64,000 nucleotides of DNA from Cynocephalus volans. Lineage: Eukaryota; Chordata; Mammalia; Dermoptera; Cynocephalidae. A model generated the notes under the pieces. That model saw nothing but the letters and a program-made list of their open reading frames with translations. It was not told where the DNA came from and did no database searches. Position 1 is the first letter of the stretch; every line of letters starts with the position of its first letter. Of this stretch, positions 1-9,134 are shown piece by piece. Made by a program: the position numbers and the translations under genes. Where the stretch lies: NCBI RefSeq assembly GCF_027409185.1, contig NC_084463.1, positions 117,590,133 through 117,654,132 on the forward strand. The letters run 5' to 3'.

Positions 1-1807
1 AAGATTAGCAGCGGACAGAGGGGGACGCTCGGGATGGATCCAGGGACAGGAAGGGAAAGGCTGGGGACAGAGAGGGGACCTGGACCTGGCCCTGCCAAAC
101 CTGGCTCATTAGTGTTTTCACCTTCTGGTCCTTTGGCACTCCCTGCCTCCAGCCAGATATGCAGCCTGTGCCAGCCCAAGTGTAGAGGCCACAGGTCCAG
201 CCTGGGCAGGGGTGCGTTCAGACTGGGGCAGGTGCAGGCTGGATTGGGTTTCCAGAGGCTATATATATACATATAAAAGCTGCCAGGAGCCCCAGGGCCG
301 GACGCTCCCTGAGGGTGCAACACTGCGGGGGCCCAGCCCAGCTCACATTCCTACCCAGAGGCTGGTTGTCCATTTATAGCCCCTGAGCAGGCAGGCCAAG
401 GAAGCTGAGTAGGAGGACTGGAAAGGGCAGAGGAGAAGGGGACAGCCCAGGCAGCCCTCCCTCCCCATTTCCCACCAAAGGAGACTCTCATTGTGAAAAA
501 GAGAGAGAACAAAGGACCACGGTGAGGTATGCACTTGCCCCAGATCACAGAGCCTAGCAGTCTGCTCAGCCCTGTGTTGGAGGGAGAGGTGCCGGGGGAC
601 ACCCCCCATAGGCCCACAGCCCATTGCCAATAGCCTCTCCCGGAACAAGTCCAGCACCCGTGGACAAAGGGTACTCTTGACCAGACTCTGCAGTGTAAGA
701 GTTTGTACTCTTTCATTTTCTGAACTTGTCCTTTTCCCCAACCCAGCATTAGGACTAAAGGGACACAAGGTCACAGGGTAGACACACTTCTCCCTGCTCT
801 TTGGGGAACAGAGATGGGATGACAGTGTTGTCAAACCTCCTTCCAAAGATATGCTATTACCAGAAGGGTGATCCCAGGCAGGTGTAGATCCCAGGCCTGG
901 AAAGGCCTGGAAAGGTCACCGAGTTCAGTGAGTTCCAAACTTTTGTTGAGCAGCAGAAGCTTTGAAGCAAACAAAAATCCCACTTGGAAGCCTAATGTAA
1001 AAGTGCCATTTTACTGCTGCTATGTGTGTGCTTTAAAACAGTGCTTCCTAATTTCAGAAAATGAAGCTATGAACCAAGTTTAAAAGTGTCAGAGCAATTG
1101 AGATTTATAAGCCACAAGTGATAAAATACTAAATGTGTTTGGTAAGTTAAAACATTGACTTATTGTAAAGGCACCTCAATGACAGCCCTGAGGAAATTTT
1201 TATGAACACAAAACACAAAAAGCAAAAGTTGTAATCACTTAAGTCTCAGCATCCAATTTATTTCTATATTTTCTTTGCTTGCTCAGGTTTCAGAAAAATC
1301 TGGATTTGCAGACATCTGTAGTTTGAAGAGCTCACCTGGAAATCTCAGAGTACTCTTCTGAATTAAGTGGATTTATTCATTCATTCAAGAAATATTTACT
1401 GAATGTCTGTGTGCCAGGCATTCTTCTGAAGCTTGAACAAGCAGGAAGAAATATTTTTTAATATAACAATTAATATTATCATTAATATAACATTACTTAA
1501 ATCAATAATATAGCAATTATTTACATTCCTCATTGTGACTCAAGCTTATAAGAACCACCAAAACTCTCTATAGTATACTATTACAATATTGCAGCAGGCC
1601 ATGTGTAGTTTCCCATCATAAGGGAGCATGCCCCAGGCAGATGAGCCTGAGCCTGGCCTGGGAAGAGCAAGTGTGACAAAGCATTATGTTTAATCATGCA
1701 TGTGACCATCCAGTTTGGATGAAATACAACCATCCTCATTATTGACACATTTATTTCAAGAAGTTCAAATATATACATAGAGATCCAAAGGGCATGAGAC
1801 CACCCAT
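1..1807. other. MYOD1 upstream flank, non-coding
   Basis: I see no coding exon here; short open frames lack splice context or recognisable protein similarity. The left 900 bases are moderately GC-rich and look unique. From about 1080 the sequence turns AT-rich and holds old-repeat debris, for example a tail of repeated ATTC units near 1375 resembling the end of an L2 or MIR. A TA-rich stretch (259-278), a CATTCCT M-CAT motif (346-352) and a CArG/MEF2-like CCATTTATAG (370-379) cluster near the left edge and are listed separately. OTOG, the gene upstream of MYOD1 in human, is not seen and should lie further left. Confidence 0.6.
255..380. promoter_or_regulatory. Candidate MYOD1 distal regulatory region core
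   Basis: This patch holds a TA-rich MEF2-like run (259-278), a TEAD/M-CAT motif CATTCCT (346-352) and a CArG/MEF2-like CCATTTATAG (370-379). It lies about 6.05 kb upstream of the inferred MYOD1 start site. In mouse and human the distal regulatory region (DRR), a muscle enhancer that uses such sites, lies about 5 kb upstream. The 1.2-kb L1-derived insertion at 3656-4880 would account for most of the extra distance. The motifs are seen; the DRR identity is inferred from motif type and distance only. Confidence 0.4.
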
Positions 1808-2505
1808 TCATTCATTCAACATTTATCAAGTGTCTACTATGTGACTGTTTCGTGGGGACCTGTTGTGGTTTCTGGAAATGCCATGGTGAACAAATTGTCC
1901 CTACCTTCTTGGGGCTAAGACAATCAATGCACAAACTAATAGAGAAGATCATTAAAGAGAGGCAATGCCAAGAAGGAAATGAGCAGGGTGATAACCCAAA
2001 GTAAGAGAGGCAGCTTCCATAGAGGGAATGGTCAGAGACATCCCAAAGAGGCAATGTTTGAGCTGAGATCTGATCTAAGAAAAGTGGCAAATCTTGGGAA
2101 AATCCCAGGGGAAAGTGCTACAAGCTTAGAGCAGTAAGTTCAAGACTCCAAGGCAGGACCCTGTTCAGAGTGTTGGAAGAAAGGAAAGGAGGTCAGGCTA
2201 ACTGGAATGGAATGATCAGTGGGGACGGTGGTTCCAGGTGAAGACGAAGAGACAGGCTGAGGCCAGCTCGTGCAGCACCTTTTAGACCAGGGTAAGGAGA
2301 CAAAATTTTATTCTAAATGCACTGAGAAGCTGTTGTGCAGTTTGAAGTAGAAGAGTGATATAATCCCAATTACATTTTTAAAGGTTTGATCAGACCGCTG
2401 TGTAGGACTGGGTCCCACTGCAGCAAGAATGGAGGTGAGGAGAGCAGTCAGGCTATTGTGGTCATCCAGGCCAGCAGTGTGGCAGCTTAGTCCAGGATGG
2501 TAACA
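1808..2505 (-). repeat. L2 LINE fragment, antisense
   Basis: The left end reads ATTCATTCATTCAAC followed by a CTACTATGTG motif, the reverse complement of the L2 3' end. It continues through recognisable antisense L2 body: a stretch like GTTTGAGCTGAGATCTGATC, the 'TTTTATTCTAAATGCACTGAGAAGC' region, and 'GGCTATTGTGGTCATCCAGGC' near 2450. It is old and diverged. It abuts a sense L2 to the right, so the two copies lie 5' to 5'. Confidence 0.75.
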
Positions 2506-2529
2506 CTGGGTAGACAGACTTGAGAAATG

Positions 2530-3425
2530 TCTTTTTCATGCCCAGACCCCCACCTGGAACTCCAGCCTCAAAAATCCCCCTGCCTACTCCACATCTCCAT
2601 CTGGATGTCCAATATACATTTTAAATTTTGCCCAAACTTGGACTCTTGATCTACCAACCTCAAACCTGCTCTTTTGCAGCTCCATTCTTCCAGGAGTCAT
2701 CCTTAACTCCTCCCTTATCTCAGTGCCCACATCCAGTCATGAATAAATCTTGCTGGCTCTATCTTGAAAATATATCTGGAATTCAACCACTTTTCACAAG
2801 CTCTACTACTGACACCCAAATCTAAGCTACCCTCACATCTCACTTGGATTATTGCAATAACCTCCTAATTGTCTCCTTGCTTCTGCCCTTGCCCTCCAGT
2901 AACCAGCATGCTCCTGTTAAAATGTAAGTCAGATGATACGTTCTTCTCTTCTGCTCAGGCCCTCCAATGAAATCCAGTCTCAGAATACAATCCCTTTCCT
3001 CCCTCTCTGACCCCATCTCCCACCACTCTCCCATTACTCATGGTGCTCCAGACATACCAGCCTCCTTGCTGTACTTTAAACCTGCCAAACACGGTCCTGC
3101 CGCAGGATCTTTGAACACACTTGTCCCTTTATCTGGCTCCACATATCTGCAGAGATCTGCTTCTGCCTCCGTTCATTCAGGTCTCTGCTCAAATGTAACC
3201 AGTCCAGAGAGGACTTCCCTGAGCACTTCATATAATGAAATAATCTTCATCACTTTGTTCCCTTGACTTGCTGTAGTTTTCTTCGTAGAACTTATAATCT
3301 CCTGACATCATATACTTCTGGCCTACAGTGTAAGCACTGTGTGGGCAGGATCTTGGTTTTGTTCATTGCTTTATCTTCAGCAGCTGGACCAGTACCTGGT
3401 GGATACTCCATCACATGTGCTAATG
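2530..3425 (+). repeat. L2 LINE fragment, sense
   Basis: This reads in the L2 sense direction. Landmarks are 'ATTGCAATAACCTCCTAATTGTCTCC' near 2850, 'CTCAGGCCCTCCAATG' near 2955, 'CCCACCACTCTCCCATTACTC' near 3018, and the closing 'GTGTGGGCAGGATCTTGG' plus 'CCAGTACCTGGTGGATACTCC' block typical of the L2 3' end. The small open frames within it are remnants or chance, not host genes. Confidence 0.8.
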
Positions 3426-3638
3426 ACTAAATGAGGGTGGTGCTATGGAGTGAAGAGAGTGAGTACTTCATGAAGGGGGGCTTTCAGCACTACTACCAGT
3501 GGCAGAAAAGTGAAGAAGGTAGGGCCCCAAAGCAGCCTTCTGGATTTGGTGGGAAGATAGGGCTTCCCAGGGCTCAGAAAGGCCAACTAGAATGGCTTCC
3601 AGTAGTTAATGAGAAAAGCACAAAGATCACTCTTGCTT

Positions 3639-3655
3639 AAATTTCTGGTTTGCGG
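3639..3655 (+). repeat. Left target-site duplication of L1-derived insertion
   Basis: AAATTTCTGGTTTGCGG lies immediately left of the L1 5' start. A close copy, TTTCTGATTTGCTGG, follows the A-rich tail at 4886-4900. The two differ by one substitution and one indel, plus a longer T run in the right copy. Confidence 0.65.
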
Positions 3656-4880
3656 GACTTCCGATCAAGATGGCAGAATAGACAGTACCTAGAGTCACCC
3701 TCACTCATGATCAAACAATTTACAACTATCAAAAAGCAATGATCTGCCAAGCTGGGGCTGCTAGAGCTCAGAAGAGAAAGAGAGACCTGAGGAGTGCATG
3801 AAGTCAGGAGAAGCCACCACGAGAGAAAGAAAGGACCACTCCAACCATTTCAAGCACCAACCATTTCATAGCTGGCCTGGGTGAGTGCATAGAGCAAGAG
3901 CTGGCAAAAGCCGCAGCTGTGCCCTTCATATGAAGTTTCTTGGAGACTGCAGGGGAGAAGAGGGCCCCAGTGGCCCCCAAGCCAGCAAGACCACTAACAG
4001 GAGTGAGAGGCCACAGACAACTGAAAAGAGGAGCCACTCAGAGGCCGGTGAGTCATTGCAAGGGACCTGCCCATGGCCTGTCCCATGGGAAGTGTTTGGA
4101 GTGCAGGGGGTGGAGGAGACAGGCCACCAGGGGAGCACTGGGGCACAGCATGGACAGCTGATCTGCCCTCCAATCAGCACAAGACCTCTCAGTGGGGACT
4201 GGCCAGGAATACAGATCTGTATGGGGTGCAGTTTGCTGAAAAGACTCAGACCCAGACCAGAGTTTCCACACAACCCAGGTGTACTGGACCTCACTAGACC
4301 CAGAAGTGCTTACAAGGTCAACAATTAAAATCTGAGCTGAACAAAAAGCCTTCCCCAGAGAATCAGCAGCAAAGCAGCAATTTAGCTCAACCACAGGGAA
4401 GTTCCCCTATTTCAGAAGTAAGCAAAGGATAGCAAATTAGTTCCAGTGCAGAGTTTAAGTGGTGGGAATAGCCAATAATCCAACATAGAACAGAAAGGAA
4501 AAAAAAAAAAAAACACAGATCAGAGACAAAGTTCTGATATTAACCAGTAAAGGTCTAACACCACCAAAGAACACCTATAAAACCTAGAAGGAAAGGAAGC
4601 CCCTGGGGCTCACAAGTAGGGGAAGGGCCAAGCACCTCAGCCACACCCCCACATTGGTGTCCAGTCCTGCAACCACCACCAGGCCACTGCCCCCTGGGAT
4701 CCCCTGCCAGAGTAAGGGGGGTGCCACAGGTCTTGACCATGCCCCCTTCTCTTCCACCCTACCCCCCACTCCCTTCCATCTCCTCCTCCCCCAACTGCTC
4801 TGCAACATCTTAGAATGTAAATAATATTAATTAATTAATTAATTAAAAAATAATAAATAAAAATCTGTATTTGAAAAAAA
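3656..4880 (+). mobile_element. L1-derived insertion consisting of 5'UTR plus A-rich tail
   Basis: The insertion begins with GACTTCCGATCAAGATGGC, the canonical start of primate-type L1 5'UTRs, and continues with GC-rich L1 5'UTR-like sequence to about 4800. It ends in an AT-rich tail (TTAATTAATT units, then an A run at 4874-4880). A diverged 15-17 bp duplication flanks it, indicating L1-type target-primed insertion. I see no ORF1 or ORF2 coding sequence inside. Most L1 copies lose the 5' end, so a copy that keeps only the 5' end is unusual. It may be an internally spliced or prematurely polyadenylated transcript, or a full element that was later deleted. It is probably lineage-specific. Confidence 0.65.
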
Positions 4881-4900
4881 TTTTTTTTCTGATTTGCTGG

Positions 4901-6300
4901 AGGGGAGACCCAGGCAGAAGTGTATGGTCAAGGGAGATTTCTAGCTGGAGTGCTGACAGGAAGGCGGGGACTGCAGAGTCATGAAGAGGCTGAGAGGCTC
5001 CACGTGGGAGGGGGATACTCTGGGGCATGTAGGAGAGCCAGAGATCCCATGCAGTGGTTGCCTTCTCTGTTCCCAGACTCTCCAGTGAGTCTGCAGGGAA
5101 GAGACACAGCTGAGGCCTCCACGGGAGCTCAGCCTGGAAACCGCATGGGCCCCTGTTAGGGCCCAGTGCCCTGACAACCGCTAGGAAGCCCGCTGGGCAT
5201 ACCGTCCAGCGGCTGCTGGGGACAGAAACAAACCCTCTTGCTAGTGTAACCCTGCACCTCGGACTGAGGGCTTCCGCGTCTTGGTCTCTTCAGAGTTTCA
5301 AGACCACCACAATTACTCCAAGAGATCGCTGTCATCCCCGAATTTATAAAGTGGAAACTGAGGCTTGGGAAGACGTGACATCCACAAAGTCACACGGTTG
5401 GGAAACTGTGGAGTCTGGCCTCAACTGATCTACAAATCCTACTCTCAAAGACTCTCAGGCCAGGTCCCCGTGTTGACGACCCTTGAGAAACGCGCTTCCC
5501 TTGGCTCAGCACCTGGCGCCAGGAGCAGACAAGCGCCACGCAGTCGGAGTTTTCCTCCCAGCTGAACAGTCTAGACCCCAGGCCACGACACTGGACACCC
5601 GGCTGACAAAACGGGCAGGCTGAGGTGGTCGAGAGTCCACTTCTCTCCCTCCTGACCCAGGCAAGACACGAATTTGGAGAGATCGGCGCGAAGCTTTAGC
5701 AGCGATCCCTGACTCCTGCACAGACGCGGCGGGGATTCCAGCGTTCAGGGAAGAGGCGCCGGGCCCGCGGCCCACTGAGCGACTCACTCCCAGGGCAGGC
5801 CCTGGCCGGGTGTCACAGCCTCCACGTCCACTTTGTGTCAGCCTCGCCCACTTAGATTCTCTGAGTCTCACTGTCTCTCGTTGCTCGCTTCTCTGTCCTT
5901 AATTCTCTGGCTTTCTACTCTCTGTCTCTCAGCCTCTTTGGGTGTACCGCACCGTCTCACTGTCTCAGCTCTAAGTGTGTTTCTTCCCCATTACCTTGAG
6001 TCTCTCTCCAAATCTCTCCCGATCTGCTTTCTACACCCGCCCTGCTCCTGGGTCCCCCACAAATCAGGGGACAGAGGAGGGCCCAAAGTCAGCCCGGAGG
6101 TGAGCGGGCGCGGCCAGCGTTTCCCGCAGGCACAGGAGGAGTCGGGTGCGGCAGAGGTTTGGAAACGGTGTGCCCGAGAGCCAAGTGCAGCCGCGTTGGG
6201 CTGCCAGTCTGTCTCCCTCCCTGCCTAGGAAGGGACCGGAGCGCGCTCCAGCTAGTGCAGAGGGGCGGGACGGCAGCCACTCTTTCGCCCTGCCGGCCAC
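4901..6300. other. MYOD1 proximal upstream flank
   Basis: This is non-coding and increasingly CpG-rich towards the right. A MIR-like fragment (antisense) is visible at about 5325-5450, recognised by 'AGTGGAAACTGAGGCTTGGGAAG' followed by 'AAAGTCACACGG'. The rest shows no repeat I recognise. A T/C-rich stretch (5860-6050) contains repeated 'TGTCTCTC' words. The 5' edge of the MYOD1 CpG island lies near 5700. Confidence 0.5.
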
Positions 6301-6335
6301 CCTGGGGACCCCAAGCTCCACCCTGCTCTGTTCCC

Positions 6336-6340
6336 ATTGG
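6336..6340 (-). promoter_or_regulatory. MYOD1 promoter CCAAT box (inverted)
   Basis: ATTGG on the + strand (CCAAT on the opposite strand) lies 61 bases upstream of the TATA box, the usual spacing for an NF-Y site. The surrounding sequence is GC-rich, with CCGCCCC motifs at about 6353-6362 that could bind Sp1. Confidence 0.55.
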
Positions 6341-6400
6341 CCTCGGCCTCCCCCGCCCCCAGCCGCCTGCCCTGGCTCCCGGGCGTTTAGACTACTACGG

Positions 6401-6407
6401 ATAAATA
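6401..6407 (+). promoter_or_regulatory. MYOD1 TATA box
   Basis: ATAAATA sits in a GC-rich promoter and is followed by CAGGGCGCCTGGCGCGAAGC, which resembles the MYOD1 core promoter of other mammals as I recall it. It places transcription start near 6431 and gives a leader of about 213 bases to the ATG at 6644. I see no upstream ATG in that leader. Confidence 0.75.
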
Positions 6408-6430
6408 GCTCAGGGCGCCTGGCGCGAAGC

Positions 6431-6643
6431 TAGGGGTGGGGAAGCCCCAGGGCGCTGCCACTGCTTTCCTCGCCACGCATCAGGCCAGACAGGACAGAGA
6501 GGGGTGGGGGACAGTCCGGTGGGCATTCAGACTCCCGGCACTTTGCTATCGCACGGCTGGGGCTCCGGAGCGGCAGAAAGTTCCGGGCAACCTCTGCCGC
6601 TCCTCTGGGCGAGGCCAGGACGGCGCCGCCCCCCCGCCGGGAT
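6431..6643 (+). other. MYOD1 5'UTR (inferred start)
   Basis: The start is inferred from the TATA box about 30 bases upstream. The leader is GC-rich, free of ATG codons, and runs directly into GGATATGG around the start codon. Confidence 0.55.
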
Positions 6644-7273
6644 ATGGAGCTGCTGTCGCCGCCGCTCCGCGACGTAGACTTGACGGGCCCAGACGGCTCT
6701 CTCTGCTCCTTTGCCACGGCGGACGACTTCTATGACGACCCATGTTTCGACTCGCCAGACCTGCGCTTCTTCGAGGACCTGGACCCGCGCCTAGTGCACG
6801 TGGGCGCGCTCCTGAAGCCCGAGGAGCACTCGCACTTCCCTGCGGCCGTGCACCCGGCCCCGAGCGCGCGCGAGGACGAGCATGTGCGCGCGCCCAGCGG
6901 GCACCACCAAGCGGGCCGCTGCCTGCTGTGGGCCTGCAAGGCATGCAAGCGCAAGACCACCAATGCCGACCGCCGCAAGGCCGCCACCATGCGCGAGCGG
7001 CGCCGCCTGAGCAAAGTTAATGAGGCCTTCGAGACGCTCAAGCGCTGCACGTCCAGCAACCCGAACCAGCGACTGCCCAAGGTGGAAATCCTGCGTAACG
7101 CCATCCGCTACATCGAGGGCCTGCAAGCTCTGCTGCGCGACCAGGACGCCGCGCCCCCTGGCGCCGCCACTGCCTTCTACGCGCCCGGCCCTCTGCCCCC
7201 AGGCCGCGGCGGCGAGCACTACAGCGGCGACTCGGACGCTTCTAGCCCGCGTTCCAACTGCTCCGACGGCATG
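6644..7273 (+). CDS. MYOD1: MYOD1 coding exon 1
   Basis: This exon has 630 bases, exactly 210 codons, and holds the activation domain, His/Cys region and the whole bHLH domain. It ends with ...NCSDGM and the donor ATG|GTAAGG. The open frame runs on into the intron to about 7519, but that tail is intronic. Confidence 0.97.
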
Positions 7274-8422
7274 GTAAGGTCGAGACCCCAGGAGAGAGGA
7301 GAAATAAAGGCAGCACTGGGGATATCTGGGAAGCGTTTCCTAGGGCGGGGAGCTGGGCTTCCGGGGAATTTGGGCAGGGACGCCGCCTGGGAGTGGGCCC
7401 CCGTCTCCTGGGCAGTTGTCACTGGGGTAGCCAGTGCTTTTTGGGGGCAGTGGTGCCGCGAAACAGCTGCGATCCGCCCGATTGGGGAGGGCTATTGGAA
7501 CACTGCTGCTCCGACGTGAGGATCTGCTTTTTCTCCACTTATCCCTACTTCCAAAATGCAGATCTGTGCCCTTAGGTGACCGTCCGCCCAGGGTTTGGCC
7601 CTGGATGCTGCAGATCCCAGCTCCTGCCCATCCTTACCCTCCAGCCAGGACAGATCCAGGCTCGGAACTCGTGGCTGAGAATTGGGAGAGTTAGGGAAGG
7701 GCAGCTACAGTGGTGCCCGGGCCCCGCGAGGTCCCACGCCCTGACTCGGTCGCCCTTGCCGTTTGCAGATGGACTACAGCGGCCCCCCGAGCGGTGCCCG
7801 GCGGCGGAATTGCTACGAAGGCGCCTATTACAGCGAGGCGCCCAGCGGTGCGTATTCCGCGTTTCGCCCAGCTCGCGCCCCTTCCTCGTGCTCTTTTGAG
7901 CTGTCCTGGCTTCCCTCTATCTAGCCACCCACCCCCCGCCCCCATACATACGGGATATACTGGGAGGTGGTGCAGGGAATAAAATACTAAGCGTGCAGCT
8001 CCCTCCCCTTTCTTCCCGCCCTCATGCTGGATCGCCCCGCACTTATGCTTGGATCGTCCCGGACTTTGACAGGTCCTCAGTTTCTCTCCTCTACCCTAAA
8101 GCACTGGCCCGGGGGTGGAAGACTTGTCCGCAGCTCCACCCCTGCTTACTAACCTACCTCTCCCCGCGCAGAACCCAGGCCGGGGAAGAGTGCGGCCGTG
8201 TCGAGCCTCGACTGTCTGTCCAGCATCGTGGAGCGTATCTCCACGGAGAGCCCCGCCGCACCCCAGCTCCTGCTGGCCGACGCGCCGCCGGAGTCGCCTC
8301 CGCGCCCGCAAGAGGCGGCCACCCCAAGCGAGGGCGAGCGCGGCGCCCCCACTCCCTCCCCGGACGCTACCCCGCAGTGCCCTGCGGGCGTGAACCCCAA
8401 CCCGATCTACCAGGTGCTCTGA
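6644..8422 (+). CDS. MYOD1: MyoD myogenic bHLH transcription factor (three coding exons)
   Basis: Joined exons 6644-7273, 7769-7847 and 8172-8422 encode 319 residues; human MyoD has 320, and this one is a residue shorter in the Pro/Ser-rich tail. The order is: acidic N-terminal activation segment (about 1-60); His/Cys-rich region with the WACKACK motif (Trp96) used to contact Pbx/Meis; basic region about 109-121 with the myogenic-code residues Ala114-Thr115; helix-loop-helix to about 161; Ser200 in an SSPRSN context; and C-terminal helix III ([13 protein letters not shown]) used in chromatin opening. The protein ends NPNPIYQVL. It dimerises with E proteins, binds CANNTG E-boxes in the nucleus and switches on the skeletal muscle programme. 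All functional residues I could check are intact. Introns are 495 and 324 bases with GT-AG ends. Confidence 0.98.
7769..7847 (+). CDS. MYOD1: MYOD1 coding exon 2
   Basis: This is a 79-base exon between acceptor GTTTGCAG and donor GTGCGT, encoding [20 protein letters not shown] and on to APS. It ends one base into the Glu237 codon, which exon 3 completes. Confidence 0.95.
8172..8422 (+). CDS. MYOD1: MYOD1 coding exon 3
   Basis: This exon begins after acceptor CCCGCGCAG and completes Glu237. It encodes [17 protein letters not shown] (helix III region), a Pro/Ser-rich tail and the conserved end NPIYQVL, then TGA at 8420-8422. Confidence 0.96.
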
Positions 8423-9134
8423 AGGGGCAGGCTGCCGCGTTGTAGGGCGCCGCTGCCCTCCCGCCCGAGGGATGGTGTCCCTAGGGTCCCTCGCGCCCAA
8501 AAGATTGAGTTTAAGTGCCCCTCACCCACCCCCACCTCCCCCCGCCAACAGCGCTTTAAAAGCGACCCCTCCAGAAGCTGGAGAGGCGGGATAACTTAAG
8601 TGTGCTTCTGGACCCCGTCCCCCAGGGCAAGGACACAGTCCATTTCTTCCACACAGCACCCTTTCCCGGAGACCTTCCGCTATGGCCGCTCGGTGTTCCT
8701 CGGTGGGCCAGAGCTGATCCTTGAAGGGCTAGGTCCTTCCCCTTCCTTTGCCTCCTCCCGCATGGAGGGATGGATAGACCCTGCCCCCGAACACACAGGT
8801 TGTTTGGAAGTGGCGTGGCCTCTCCTTTCGGGAGCCCTCGCGACATCCACCCTTTCCCACCGCCTGCAAGGTGCACTCCCGTCCCAAGTGTAACAGGTGT
8901 AACTGTAACCCACCCCCACCCCGTCCCCTGGTTCAGGACCACTTTTTGTAATACTTTTTGTAATCTATTCCTGTAAATAAGAGTTGCTTTGCCAGAGCAG
9001 GAGCCCCTAGGGCTGTATTTATCGCTAAGGCATGGTGTGTGGTGCAACAGGGACTTTGTATGTTTATATGGCAGGCGGGCGAGCTGCGGGCGCTCGCTCA
9101 GGTATTCGAAATAAAGACGCTAATTTATAGCACG
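8423..9134 (+). other. MYOD1 3'UTR
   Basis: About 710 bases run from the stop codon to just past the AATAAA at 9110. The sequence is free of recognised repeats. It contains short AU-rich words (TGTAATACTTTTTGTAATC near 8946 and TGTATTTATCG near 9014) in an otherwise GC-rich UTR. Such words often mark unstable mRNAs, in keeping with MyoD's short-lived transcript. Confidence 0.75.
9110..9115 (+). terminator. MYOD1 polyadenylation signal AATAAA
   Basis: A canonical AATAAA in the context TTCGAAATAAAGACGC, recalled as a conserved end of MYOD1 mRNAs. Cleavage is expected 15-25 bases downstream, near 9130. Confidence 0.8.

Noticed and set aside
1-250. Last exon of OTOG
   Set aside because: No recognisable otogelin protein sequence. 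In human, OTOG ends tens of kilobases upstream of MYOD1.
252-278. TATA-driven promoter of an unknown upstream gene
   Set aside because: TA-rich run has no coding sequence after it; kept only as part of an enhancer candidate.
7274-7519. Extension of the MYOD1 exon 1 frame to 291 codons
   Set aside because: GTAAGG donor at 7274 and conserved exons 2 and 3 show that this is intron.
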